Of a stretch of DNA of 49,202 nucleotides, positions 25,280 to 34,112 are shown piece by piece. The stretch lies in the NCBI GenBank assembly GCA_035276085.1, contig DATELY010000053.1:1-49202 (forward strand). The letters run 5' to 3'. The first letter of the stretch is position 1. Every line of letters starts with the position of its first letter. The position numbers were made by a program, and so were the translations under genes. This DNA is from DATELY01 sp035276085. GTDB lineage: Bacteria > Pseudomonadota > Gammaproteobacteria > Steroidobacterales > Steroidobacteraceae. The notes under the pieces are model-generated. The model did no database searches, was not told the origin of the DNA, and was given only the letters and a program-made list of their open reading frames with translations.

Positions 25280-26346
25280 TTGCGCTGCTCCTCCAGCCCG
25301 CTGTAAATCGCCGGTTCGTCCGTCATGAGATCGCGCCACGCATCGACCAGATTCCTGCCGATGCAGGAGGCCAGTCTCCTGTGCGCACCCCGTGTGTACA
25401 CCACGCCGAACGAAAGGCTGGTAATCCGCGGATCGTCCAGTTCCATATAGGAGCGGAACATGTAGCAGCGCATGCACACCCACTGTTTGAGCCAGACGAG
25501 GAAGGCGGAGAAGGCCAGGCGTTCGAGCGAAACAGGGCTACCCATGCACCTTCCATAGTGGGCGATCACGTCCTCGACAGGTGCGAGTTGGAGGGTGCCC
25601 GAAGAGAACTGCAGATCACCGGCGCCATCGCCCAGGGAGGCCAATTCCCAATCGCTCATGGCGATGATGCGTCCGCCCCTCCAGATCTCCTCGCCGACGC
25701 CGTTGTTGCCTTTGAGCAAGGACACGCGCGGCGTATCGGTGGGAACATGCTCTGCAAGCCAGCAGATCGCCTCTTCGATCACTGGATCAGGGTACGGGCA
25801 GGCTTCATCCCACCGCTGAATCCAACTCTGCAGCTCGTACCGCAGCGCGTCAGCTGCAGATTCCGGTGCTCCGAGAAGTTCTCCGAATCCCAGCGCTCGC
25901 CAGTCGAGGCTATGCAGGCGCGCCAGTTTCTCCACCACTTCATAAGCCACGGCGCGACGCAGCGCATCGCCTGCCGATGTTTGTTCAGTCAAGCCAGGCA
26001 CCGCAGTAGTCCCCTCGACCAGCCTGCGAAGCATGTGCGGCCGCCCATCGAGGAAGTCCACATCTTCGTCGTACCACAGCGGTTCGGCGACCGGGACCTC
26101 TGTGCCGTACAGGCGCCGGTACACCTCGAACTCCTGCTTCAGCGTAAGGGCTCCGCCGGATCGGCCGATGCCCGGTTCGGCGCGCAGTGCAAATCCCTGC
26201 GGGTCGCCATTCACAAGCGTCTGTAGAAGCCAGGTCTCTCGTGAAGCGCCCGGAAACGTCCTTTTACACTCAATGACCTCCACGCTCGCACCGAGACGAG
26301 CGCCAAGATAGTCCGGGAGACCTGAGGGAGGTTGAACACTGGCCAT
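25276..26346 (-). CDS. APH-fold kinase-like protein lacking catalytic Asp, split type, copy 1
   Basis: 356 residues from ATG 26346. FPGASRETW at 31-39 is the nucleotide loop, FEVYRRLYGTEVPVAEPLW at 73-91 is the family core, and LHSLDWRALGF at 144-154 follows. In place of HGDxxxxN the loop reads KGNNGVGEE at 212-220, so the catalytic Asp is Asn214 and the usual metal-binding Asn is absent. SDWE keeps Asp232. The same change occurs in the split kinases at 28230 and 42139, so it is not a chance mutation. The partner gene follows with an ATGA overlap. It is divergent from a TetR gene 164 bp away. Possible roles are pseudokinase, acyl-CoA binder, or a kinase or lyase of altered mechanism. Confidence 0.82.
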   Translation of the reverse strand: MASVQPPSGLPDYLGARLGASVEVIECKRTFPGASRETWLLQTLVNGDPQGFALRAEPGIGRSGGALTLKQEFEVYRRLYGTEVPVAEPLWYDEDVDFLDGRPHMLRRLVEGTTAVPGLTEQTSAGDALRRAVAYEVVEKLARLHSLDWRALGFGELLGAPESAADALRYELQSWIQRWDEACPYPDPVIEEAICWLAEHVPTDTPRVSLLKGNNGVGEEIWRGGRIIAMSDWELASLGDGAGDLQFSSGTLQLAPVEDVIAHYGRCMGSPVSLERLAFSAFLVWLKQWVCMRCYMFRSYMELDDPRITSLSFGVVYTRGAHRRLASCIGRNLVDAWRDLMTDEPAIYSGLEEQRK

Positions 26347-26510
26347 GTCGCGCTCTGCTGTCGAAGGAGCGCGGGAGCATACGATCGCGCTCCCCACTCT
26401 CCACGGGCCGAACATGCGATTCTTGGAAGGATGAATGAAACAGTCTAAGTTTGCGGTCATCTCGACATTGTGCATCGGACGCCTTCTTCTCAAACTTCAG
26501 GGGGTCATCA

Positions 26511-27215
26511 ATGTCAACTCAGCATTCGTGGTCGACTCGCCACCCGTGGTCGATCGAACAGTTGAAGGCAGCGGTGCCTGACGTCAGGTGTCCGCTCATT
26601 TCAATCAGTACAACTGCGGGCGGTCGCGACGTCGCACTGCATCAACGCCAGCGGCAACGCCGGGCCATGATCCTATGTACGGCTCGGGCTCAGATCGATG
26701 ACGGCTTGACTGAAATCAACGTGCGCCACCTGGCGGAGCGCTGCGAGGTGTGCGTCCAGACCGTGCACAACCTGGTGGGCGCAAAGGACGACATACTGAC
26801 GGCGGCTGTAGATGAACATTACAAGAGAATGCTGTCGGCGCTCGATCGCTTCGATGCCGGAGAACGCGTGTTCGAGCTACTTGCGGACATCCTATGGTTC
26901 CTGGCGCTGCAGAATCCTTCGTATATCAAAGCGCTGAGCCGGCGATATTTCGAGCGGCCAGACCGCGTGCACTCCGTGATCGACGCGCGTATCCGAGATG
27001 CCTTCATGCGAGCAATGGTCATTTATGTGGGTGGACGGGACAGTCGTGTGGACTGTCGAGAGCTGGCTGGCAAGATGCATGCTTTGATCGCCATCAGCTC
27101 GCTGGAATGGGTGCACGAACGAACGACCATCGAAGATTTGCGAGAACGTCTATCGAGCGATTTCGAACTCGTGCTGAACGCGGCCGTACACACTCATTCC
27201 GAGTGTTTTGGCTGA
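26511..27215 (+). CDS. TetR-family transcriptional regulator, copy 2
   Basis: 234 residues. The helix-turn-helix is at 71-94 (NVRHLAERC, TVHNLVGAKDDIL). It is the closest relative of the regulator at 5421 and roughly three quarters of aligned positions look identical by eye. It keeps the unusual His in the recognition helix region. The start is ATG 26511 with AGGGGG upstream. It is divergent from the split-kinase operon (26346) and 85 bp ahead of the seven-helix membrane gene, so it probably controls one or both. The DNA-binding halves of the two TetR copies are nearly the same, which suggests overlapping operators. Confidence 0.88.
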   Translation: MSTQHSWSTRHPWSIEQLKAAVPDVRCPLISISTTAGGRDVALHQRQRQRRAMILCTARAQIDDGLTEINVRHLAERCEVCVQTVHNLVGAKDDILTAAVDEHYKRMLSALDRFDAGERVFELLADILWFLALQNPSYIKALSRRYFERPDRVHSVIDARIRDAFMRAMVIYVGGRDSRVDCRELAGKMHALIAISSLEWVHERTTIEDLRERLSSDFELVLNAAVHTHSECFG

Positions 27216-27300
27216 CGCTCACCACGGAACGCTCAGTCCTGTTCGCAGACTGGGAAATCATGTCACGAAATTTGTGCCTATCCTTTAGGGGAGACTGTAG

Positions 27301-28110
27301 ATGACTTTTGACTATCCCTCCTGGTCTACCCCGTTGGATCAGCAGCGCAGCATGTTGACGGTTGCGTGTGTGCTGATGGCCGTGGCGTTCGTTTACGCGC
27401 TGTGGATGGCGCGCAAGGAGCGCAGCGTATGGCCTGTTTTCGTATTCCTGGGGGCCGGTTGCTCGATTTTTTACGAACCGTTAGGTGACATTCTGACGAT
27501 GGTGGCGTATCCGCCGCAGGATGAAATGCGATTGTTCGAGGCCTTCGGGCGCGTGCTGCCGTTGTGGATGGGGCCGAATTACTTCTTCTTCTTTTCTGTT
27601 CCCGTGCTATTGCTGCTGCGCTATGTCGTCAAGGACGGCGTGTCACCGCAGCGCTGGTGGACCTCATACCTCGCGGTGGTGGTATTCGTCACCCTCTTCG
27701 AGCAGCCCGGCATCAAGGCTGACGCTTGGCGTTACTACGCGGACAACCAAGCCTTCTCATGGAACACCTATCCGCTGTGGGTCGGCTTCGTCAACGCGAT
27801 GGCCCTGTTCTCGATGGCGGCTGGCGTACGCGGCTTCCGGCGCCTTTTTCCTCAGGAGTGGCAATCCGCCTTGTTGATCCTGGTGATGCCGACACTGCTG
27901 TTCGGCAGTCACGCCGGTATCTCGTGGCCGGTCACGTCCGCGCTGTACTCAACTCCCGATAAGACCATTGTCAATCTGGCCGCACTACTGACGATCATCA
28001 TGTGCCTTGTCGCCATTCGCGCACTGTTTATCGCCGTGCAGCGAGGCAGGGCGGATGTCGTGACGGTGCCGCCGTCTACGTTCGGGGCACTGCAGGGAAG
28101 CGGTGTCTGA
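27301..28110 (+). CDS. Seven-helix membrane protein, AveC-like, copy 1
   Basis: 269 residues with seven hydrophobic segments at about 18-37, 43-60, 87-110, 120-136, 157-176, 186-206 and 224-246. FEAFGRVLPLW at 79-89 and a W-R-Y-Y motif before the fifth helix match the paralogue at 36501. The pattern resembles proteins annotated as spirocyclase AveC family in actinobacteria and steroid degraders; that label is tentative and cyclase activity is not implied. The start is ATG 27301 with AGGGGAGA upstream. A split kinase and partner follow after 119 bp. Either an integral-membrane enzyme or a carrier of hydrophobic intermediates would fit. Confidence 0.75.
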   Translation: MTFDYPSWSTPLDQQRSMLTVACVLMAVAFVYALWMARKERSVWPVFVFLGAGCSIFYEPLGDILTMVAYPPQDEMRLFEAFGRVLPLWMGPNYFFFFSVPVLLLLRYVVKDGVSPQRWWTSYLAVVVFVTLFEQPGIKADAWRYYADNQAFSWNTYPLWVGFVNAMALFSMAAGVRGFRRLFPQEWQSALLILVMPTLLFGSHAGISWPVTSALYSTPDKTIVNLAALLTIIMCLVAIRALFIAVQRGRADVVTVPPSTFGALQGSGV

Positions 28111-28229
28111 ATCGCAGCGTCAGGTGAAGCAACAGCGCCAGGCGTCCCGATCCCTCGCTTCTGAGCTGCAGGTTTTGCGGCCGATTCCGCATACCTGCGC
28201 ACTTGAAGCGTTGCTTCTCGCGAGTTCAC

Positions 28230-29294
28230 ATGCATCTTCTCAAGCGCCCACTGCCTGAATACCTGCAGCACAAGGTAGGACCTGCTGCCGTGCTGGAACG
28301 CGAGTCGCGATTCACGCGGGGCTCGTCCCGCGTAACGTGGTTCGTCGACTATCGAGAGTCACCGGCGGCACCGGTGCGCTCCGTCGTATTCCGTGGCGAT
28401 CATCGCGGCGGAGCCACGATCTCGACCTCACTCGAGCAGGAATATTTCATGTACGAGCGGTTGAGTCGCACGGACGTGCCCATAGCACGGCCTCTCTGGT
28501 GGGAGGACGATCCCGACTGGGTCGAGCGACCCTTTTATGTTCGCGAGAAGGTCGAAGGTAGTTGGGATGTGCCGCACGTCCTGAACCCCGATCCCATGTA
28601 TGACGAGCTGCGCATCGCGATTTCCAAGGAGCATATGCGCAAGCTCGGCATCGTCCACACCGTGGATTGGCGTGCGCTAGGTTTTCAGGAGCGCCTTTCT
28701 GCGCCAGCGAGTAAAGAGGAATGCGCGGCTCACTTCATCGACCAGATGCTGAAGCAACTGGAGAGCTTCCGTCAGGAAGCATTCCCGTTGATTCCCGCGG
28801 CTGTCGCATGGCTCCGAGAGCGCATGCCGGTCGCGCCCAGAATCAGTCTCTGCAAAGGGACGAACGGTTTGGGCGAAGAGGTATTTCGTGACGGCGTGAT
28901 CGTCGCCATGAGCGATTGGGAGGAAGCGACCATCGGTGATCCGGCCGCAGACTTCGCCTCATTGCAGAGCCTGGTCCCGGAAATCGTGCGTAATGGCCGG
29001 AAGGTCTGGGGTATGGAGCAGGCGCTTGCCTACTACCGCGAGGTGAGCGGAATCGACTTGAAGATAGAGTCGGTACGCTATTACCAGATCCTGCGAGCGC
29101 TCGGCACGATCATCTACTCTCACAAGGCTGCCACCATCACGCACGCGGGCGGTGCCGATATCCGGCAGGCTTGGACGGGCACGGAGATCACCCATCTGGG
29201 CAAGCGGATGCTCGGTGCCGCAATCGGACTGCTCGATCCCGTGGACCCGCAGTGGTTCGAAGAGCTCAATACCACGATCGGGGATTCTCGATGA
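28230..29294 (+). CDS. APH-fold kinase-like protein lacking catalytic Asp, split type, copy 2
   Basis: 354 residues from ATG 28230; TTG 28203 is in frame but less likely. FTRGSSRVTW at 28-37 is the nucleotide loop and EQEYFMYERLSRTDVPIARP at 69-88 the core. The catalytic loop reads KGTNGLGEEV at 209-218: Thr211 stands at the Asp position, where the two other split kinases have Asn. SDWE keeps Asp229, followed by ATIGDPAADF as in true kinases. The stop TGA overlaps the ATG of the partner (ATGA). The neighbouring AveC-like gene upstream links this kinase to membrane-associated chemistry. The clear core motifs make the fold assignment firm; the activity is open. Confidence 0.82.
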   Translation: MHLLKRPLPEYLQHKVGPAAVLERESRFTRGSSRVTWFVDYRESPAAPVRSVVFRGDHRGGATISTSLEQEYFMYERLSRTDVPIARPLWWEDDPDWVERPFYVREKVEGSWDVPHVLNPDPMYDELRIAISKEHMRKLGIVHTVDWRALGFQERLSAPASKEECAAHFIDQMLKQLESFRQEAFPLIPAAVAWLRERMPVAPRISLCKGTNGLGEEVFRDGVIVAMSDWEEATIGDPAADFASLQSLVPEIVRNGRKVWGMEQALAYYREVSGIDLKIESVRYYQILRALGTIIYSHKAATITHAGGADIRQAWTGTEITHLGKRMLGAAIGLLDPVDPQWFEELNTTIGDSR

Positions 29295-29806
29295 TCATTC
29301 CCACGGCTTTCGACATTATCCGCGCGGCTGAAGAGACGCTCGCCAACGTCGTGATGCCCGGATTATCCAGCCAGAACGAGCGCAGTGCGGCGACAACGAT
29401 CCAACACCTGCTGCGGTTCGCGGCGCATCGGCTCGAGCACGAAGGCCAGATCCTTCTCGATGAGCGCAGGCTCGTGTGTGAACTTCTGGAACGCGTGAGC
29501 GGCTATTTCGAAACAAGCGTATTCGACCCGTCCGGTACAGCGCAGCTCGCCAATGAGATGCGGCAGACGCTGGCGCGCGAGCACAAACCGGATGTTTACC
29601 TGACCCTGGCGTTGCTCGCCCAGGAAGTGAACGAGTTGCGAGGTCATGTGGGCAGTGCGCTTGCGCTGCTGCTCGCCCACGAGACTGCGCTCGATGCGCA
29701 AGGCACCGCCCTGATTCATGAGATTCGGCAGTACTTGAAGTTGCAGATCATGGAGGAGGGCAAGTTGGTCGACTCTGCCTTCCGGGGGCGTGGTCCGCGA
29801 CGCTGA
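29291..29806 (+). CDS. DUF6285-like small partner protein, copy 2
   Basis: 171 residues, helical, no cysteine cluster or nucleotide motif. Its core VMPGLSSQNERSAATTIQHL at 21-40 lines up with copies 1 and 3. The C terminus is basic (RGRGPRR). It starts within the kinase stop as ATGA, so the two should be made in a fixed ratio, as expected of a complex. It ends 72 bp before a convergent esterase gene. It probably stabilises or activates the kinase-like protein; a direct catalytic role is not excluded because the kinase lacks its catalytic Asp. Confidence 0.8.
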   Translation: MIIPTAFDIIRAAEETLANVVMPGLSSQNERSAATTIQHLLRFAAHRLEHEGQILLDERRLVCELLERVSGYFETSVFDPSGTAQLANEMRQTLAREHKPDVYLTLALLAQEVNELRGHVGSALALLLAHETALDAQGTALIHEIRQYLKLQIMEEGKLVDSAFRGRGPRR

Positions 29807-29823
29807 GTTGCGCGCGATGGACC

Positions 29824-29843
29824 GTTCGATGATTGAATCGAAC
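29824..29843. terminator. Inverted repeat between convergent genes
   Basis: GTTCGAT (29824-29830) and ATCGAAC (29837-29843) flank a 6-base loop between the partner gene and the convergent esterase. It is placed well for a two-way terminator but has no T-run. Confidence 0.35.
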
Positions 29844-29878
29844 CCGTCCCGCCGACTGCCGCTTCACGTCCAGCGGAT

Positions 29879-30832
29879 TCATCCATGGAGCGCCTTGATC
29901 AAGGCAGCGTAGCTGTCGGCGAAGAACTTTTTGGAGACTCGCGCTTCGGGTGCAAACCGATCGAACCCATGAAACGCACCCGGATAGACGTTGAGTTCGG
30001 TCCTGACTCCTCCCTCGAGCAGCTTGCGAGCGTAGTCGAGACATTCATCGACGAATAAGTCGAGCTCCGCGATGCCGATATAGGCGGGGGCTACACCCTT
30101 CAGGTTCGTGGCCCGTGCTGCCGCGGCGTACGGTGACACAGTGTCGCTTCCATAGGAGGCGCCCAAATAAAACTTCCACAGCTGATTACCGAACGCTTGA
30201 TTGTAGAGACGTTGGTCGGTAATTCGCTTGTTCGCATGCGTGACGCCTCTGTCATCGATCATCGGAGCGAGCAGAAGTTGGAACGCCACGGGCACTTCTG
30301 CCTTGTCACGCGCGTAAATACCAAGGCCGGCTGCCAGGCCACCCCCACCGCTTTCGCCACCGATGGCAATTCTCTGCGGGTCAATGCCAAGTTCTTTGGC
30401 GTGCTCATGGGTCCACACCAGTGCGGCATGTGAGTCTTCTATCGCGGCTGGAAATGGATGTTCGGGTGCCAAGCGATAGTCGACGGATACGACAATGCAA
30501 TTCACGGCACGGGCCAACAGGATGAGCCAGCCGTCCTCCATGTCGAGATCGCCCATGTAGTACCCGCCGCCATGAAGCCAGATGAGCGCGGGCAACTGCG
30601 GCAGCGGATTGTCGTTCGGTTGGTAGATCCTGACCTTTACATCAGGTGCGTTCGACGGACCCGGAACCATGACATCGCGATGTATGCCGCCCAGCGGCCT
30701 GCTCTTGAGATGCAGGCCCTCCGTAGGAAACTCTCGGACCTTCAGTGCCGCTTCCGGACTCTCAACGAGCCCGGCTGGTAGTGCAAGGAAGGCTGCGCGC
30801 AGCTCAGGATCAATCTGGTCGATGATCGACAT
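29879..30832 (-). CDS. Alpha/beta hydrolase, hormone-sensitive lipase family esterase
   Basis: 317 residues. HGGGYYMGD at 87-95 forms the oxyanion hole. GESGGG at 159-164 holds the nucleophile Ser161, and Asp258 (ELD) and His288 (AFHGF) complete the triad. These proteins hydrolyse short to medium esters or lactones in the cytoplasm. There is no signal peptide. It follows a TetR gene on the same strand with a 33-bp gap, so that regulator probably controls it. In a catabolic island it may open a lactone or remove an ester side chain (inference). Length and all motifs are normal. Confidence 0.9.
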   Translation of the reverse strand: MSIIDQIDPELRAAFLALPAGLVESPEAALKVREFPTEGLHLKSRPLGGIHRDVMVPGPSNAPDVKVRIYQPNDNPLPQLPALIWLHGGGYYMGDLDMEDGWLILLARAVNCIVVSVDYRLAPEHPFPAAIEDSHAALVWTHEHAKELGIDPQRIAIGGESGGGGLAAGLGIYARDKAEVPVAFQLLLAPMIDDRGVTHANKRITDQRLYNQAFGNQLWKFYLGASYGSDTVSPYAAAARATNLKGVAPAYIGIAELDLFVDECLDYARKLLEGGVRTELNVYPGAFHGFDRFAPEARVSKKFFADSYAALIKALHG

Positions 30833-30865
30833 AGGAAGATAAACCTCTGCTGTGATAGGGCTGAC

Positions 30866-31609
30866 TCATCGATGGAAGTGGCAGGAGGGGCTGGGCTGGT
30901 AAGGCTGTCGAAACCAACGCTCCAGGCGGCTTGTCTCCGCCGGCTGCAATGCGCCGAGCAATAGCAGTCCGGATCTGTTGAAGAGGTTGGCACGCAGCAA
31001 TTCGACATCAACCTTATCTCGGGCCCACTCCTGCATTGCGGTTGCAATCGCAGAATTCATTGCGTCCGCAAGCGCTCGGTAGTCGATACTTTGTCGCAGG
31101 TTGTGTCGAACATCCGCAAGGCAGATCTCTACGAATCGAACCCCGGCGCGATGAATGCTTCCATGCCAGATGCGGTCCAGATCGGCATACCCCAACGAAG
31201 CCTGCCTCATGTACTCAGGCTGTAGGATTGTTCCCTGCCATATGACCTCGATCAGCTCGAGGATCCGATACGGATGATTGCGCCATCCACCCACCGTCTC
31301 TGCAAGCGCTCTGCCGTAATCTGCAATGGCTTCGGTGAGTACTTCTGTCTTGTTCCCGATGAGGTTGTAGACAGTCTGCACCGTGGTGTCACAATCGATC
31401 GCCAACGTCCGAAGTGTGAAGCGCTCGTAGCCTTCGGTGGCCATGCGACGGCGCGCGGCGGCCAGCACTGAGGCGCGGCGCTGACGCATACATCCCGGCA
31501 GTCTTTCTGCGACATGAGCAGCGGCGCACGACTTGAATCGCTGCGGCGAAAAAACATCCGGTACTGCCGGGGAACTCATTGAGGTGACGTCGGTAATGTT
31601 GTGCTCCAC
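30866..31609 (-). CDS. TetR-family transcriptional regulator, copy 3
   Basis: 247 residues from GTG 31609, which has GGGGG eight bases upstream; ATG 31579 is the alternative. The helix-turn-helix spans about 65-88 (TLRTLAIDCD, TVYNLIGNKTEVL). It has Tyr where copies 1 and 2 have His. It is the first gene of a two-gene operon with the esterase and is divergent from a TonB receptor whose leader carries a 12-bp TTGTTCGAACAA palindrome, a likely operator for this protein (inference). It is more distant from copies 1 and 2 than they are from each other. Confidence 0.87.
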   Translation of the reverse strand: MEHNITDVTSMSSPAVPDVFSPQRFKSCAAAHVAERLPGCMRQRRASVLAAARRRMATEGYERFTLRTLAIDCDTTVQTVYNLIGNKTEVLTEAIADYGRALAETVGGWRNHPYRILELIEVIWQGTILQPEYMRQASLGYADLDRIWHGSIHRAGVRFVEICLADVRHNLRQSIDYRALADAMNSAIATAMQEWARDKVDVELLRANLFNRSGLLLLGALQPAETSRLERWFRQPYQPSPSCHFHR

Positions 31610-31807
31610 GTGCTCGCCCCCTTGCTTCGAGATGATTCAGCCTCGCCATTCGCACGGCGTCCAGGCAACGTTTTGATACTTGCGATCGAACGTCAAAGGA
31701 TCGCCAATCCTAGCGATGTTTGAGATCTACAGTAGACAGTCCTCGAGGCACTAGCGAGGCAAACGTCTCGCGGCCCATGGTGGACGACCGCCATTGGTCA
31801 GTACTGA

Positions 31808-31819
31808 TTGTTCGAACAA
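31808..31819. promoter_or_regulatory. TTGTTCGAACAA palindrome upstream of TonB receptor
   Basis: A perfect 12-bp palindrome 25 bp ahead of the receptor GTG (31845), in the 235-bp region divergent from a TetR gene. Its core TGTTCGAACA is identical to 10353-10362. A position this close to the start fits repression. Confidence 0.55.
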
Positions 31820-31844
31820 CCATGCGAGAGTAGGGGGCAGACCT

Positions 31845-34064
31845 GTGAAGAATTGGCGACTCAGGGGAGATCCAACCACGCCGCTGGTTTTGCTCTCGGC
31901 GGCGATGCTCATGACAAGCGAGGTCTACGGACAAGCTTCCGCGCCATCAACGACTCCGCAATCACAGTCCGAGATAGCCGAAATCGTTGTCACCGCGCAG
32001 AGGAGAGCAGAGTCGATCCAGGAAGTTCCCATCTCGGTAACGGCGGTAGAGCCGGAGCGCCTTGAAGACTTGAATCTTCGCAGTGTCGATGCGGTTGCGG
32101 TCGTCACGCCCGGCTTTGTGTTCAACACCGCATACAACTTCACCCAGGCATTCATACGCGGTATCGGATCCAGCTTCCCGCAGCCGGGGCTGGAAGGTTC
32201 GGTTGCTACTTACGTCAATGGTGCTTACCTGCCACGTGGCATCGGAGCGATTTTTGATTTGCTTGACGTGCAGAGCGTCCAGGTGCTGAAGGGCCCTCAG
32301 GGGACACTCTGGGGCCGAAATGCCACGGGCGGCGCGATCATCGTCAACACGGCCGAGCCGACCGAGAGGACGGAGGGCTACGCACTGGCGGAGTACGGGC
32401 GATTCGATCGCGTGATGGGCGAGGGCGTCTTCAATGCGCCCATCAACGATACGGTGTCCCTCCGATTCGCGGGACGCTACACGCGCGAGGATGGCTATAT
32501 CGACAATACGACGCTCGACAACGAAGAGCCTTGGTCGAAATCGCACACCGTGCGCGTGAGCGGCGCCTGGAGACCGACGTCTGACTTGTCGGCCGTGTTG
32601 ACCCTGGAGCACAGCCGCGCGACGTCGGAACCGTTTCCGAAATCAGAGCGGGTCGATGCGCCTCTCTGCCTGGGGTGCACGATCACGGGCGAGAGCGCGG
32701 TTTCAGGCTTCTACAAAGCGCACAACGAGCTCACAGGACCGAACACGCTCACGAAGTCTTTCGGCGCGAACCTGCGCATCCGGTACACCACGGGGATGTA
32801 CAACATCGAGAGCGTCACACGCTACCTGGATCTCACCAACAAGAGCGTGAACGACCTCGATGCCACATCCGCCAACCTATTTACCGTCGGCCCCGTCGAG
32901 CTTGGAGGCAGGACTTACAGCCAGGATCTGGTCGTCAGCACCGACAGTGGCACATGGCTCGACGGTGTGGTTGGCATTTCCGCCGTGCAAGACAACGCGT
33001 TTCAGGAATCGAACTATAACGGGCTCGCCTTAGCGGCTCTGCCCGGAGATCCACGCTCGGTGAACTGGGTCGATACGACGTCGCTTTCTGGCTTCGCTGA
33101 AGTGACCGCCAAGGCGACAGAGGACCTCAAGGTCACTTTGGGCGGACGCTACAGCCACGACAAACGAAAGATGGATGTCCGTGCGAATCAGTCTGCCATC
33201 TTGGGATTCGGTGGGATTCCAGGCTTGTTCGCATTCAAGCAGGACTTCTCATTCGACGCCTTCACCCCGCGCGTCGTTGTTGCCTATCAGCTGAACAACA
33301 CAAACCTCTACGCAAGCTACAACAAGGGCTTCAAGGCGGGTGGCATCAGCGTACCCATCGTCGCCCCTGGCGAGCCGGTCGACCCCGAGAAGATCGATAG
33401 CTATGAGATCGGCGCCAAATGGCGCTCGGACGGTGGACGCATGTATGTCAACTCGGCCGTCTTCTATTACAAGCACAAGGATCTGCAGGTGCGCGTGGTG
33501 GACTTGAGCTCCGGTGGTGGAGTCTCTCGAAACGCAGCAGCGTCGACTGGACGGGGTGTTGAACTGGAGTTCGGCTACTCGCCGGCGGATGGAGTCCAGC
33601 TGTATGGCGGCGGTTCTTATCTGAAAGCCGAATTCGAGAATTTCGAAGGCGCGTCAGTCAATTCCGTTGTCAATGGTGCCTTCATCCCCACGTTCGAAGA
33701 CTTGTCCGACACGCGCTTGAACAATGCGCCAAAGTGGACCGGCTTCCTGGGTGGCAGTTTCAAACACGCGATCGGCAGCGCTTGGCTGATGGGATTGAAT
33801 ACGGTGGTTCATTACTCATCGAGCTACGACTTCTTCCCGGGAGCGGGCGGCAATCTTCGCCTGGATACTCAAGACAGTTATGCTCTGACGAACATCAGTG
33901 GCTATGTGGGACCTCAGGATGAGCGTTACCAGATCGGCTTCTATGTGAACAATGCCACTGACAAACAGTACGTCGTCAATCGCCAGACGTCCGCGCCTTT
34001 CGGCGTTGCCGATGAGGTGGCACGCCCACGGACATACGGGGTCAGAGTGAAGTACAACTTCTGA
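31845..34064 (+). CDS. TonB-dependent outer-membrane receptor
   Basis: 739 residues from GTG 31845, chosen because GGGGG at 31833-31837 precedes it; the frame opens at 31794. A signal peptide of about 30 residues ends near VYGQA. The TonB-box region is EIVVTAQRRAESIQEVP. The plug shows VQVLKGPQGTLWGRN, and the barrel ends in RVKYNF with terminal Phe. There is no STN domain. It is flanked by two reverse-strand TetR genes, one divergent (31609) and one convergent (34113). A short hairpin at 34096-34112 closes the unit. Ligand unknown; placement in a CoA-catabolic island favours an organic substrate over iron. Confidence 0.93.
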   Translation: MKNWRLRGDPTTPLVLLSAAMLMTSEVYGQASAPSTTPQSQSEIAEIVVTAQRRAESIQEVPISVTAVEPERLEDLNLRSVDAVAVVTPGFVFNTAYNFTQAFIRGIGSSFPQPGLEGSVATYVNGAYLPRGIGAIFDLLDVQSVQVLKGPQGTLWGRNATGGAIIVNTAEPTERTEGYALAEYGRFDRVMGEGVFNAPINDTVSLRFAGRYTREDGYIDNTTLDNEEPWSKSHTVRVSGAWRPTSDLSAVLTLEHSRATSEPFPKSERVDAPLCLGCTITGESAVSGFYKAHNELTGPNTLTKSFGANLRIRYTTGMYNIESVTRYLDLTNKSVNDLDATSANLFTVGPVELGGRTYSQDLVVSTDSGTWLDGVVGISAVQDNAFQESNYNGLALAALPGDPRSVNWVDTTSLSGFAEVTAKATEDLKVTLGGRYSHDKRKMDVRANQSAILGFGGIPGLFAFKQDFSFDAFTPRVVVAYQLNNTNLYASYNKGFKAGGISVPIVAPGEPVDPEKIDSYEIGAKWRSDGGRMYVNSAVFYYKHKDLQVRVVDLSSGGGVSRNAAASTGRGVELEFGYSPADGVQLYGGGSYLKAEFENFEGASVNSVVNGAFIPTFEDLSDTRLNNAPKWTGFLGGSFKHAIGSAWLMGLNTVVHYSSSYDFFPGAGGNLRLDTQDSYALTNISGYVGPQDERYQIGFYVNNATDKQYVVNRQTSAPFGVADEVARPRTYGVRVKYNF

Positions 34065-34095
34065 AGACAGACGACCAGCCAAGCAATCGAGGCCG

Positions 34096-34112
34096 GTGTC
34101 TCGGTGAGACAC
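34096..34112. terminator. Short hairpin between receptor and convergent TetR gene
   Basis: GTGTCTC (34096-34102), loop GGT, GAGACAC (34106-34112) form a perfect 7-bp stem ending at the last base before the TetR stop codon. It could end transcription from both sides; no T-run. Confidence 0.45.

Noticed and set aside
25186..26226. Forward frame of 346 codons
   Set aside because: Antisense to split kinase copy 1, whose core motifs are nearly identical to those of copy 3 on the other strand.
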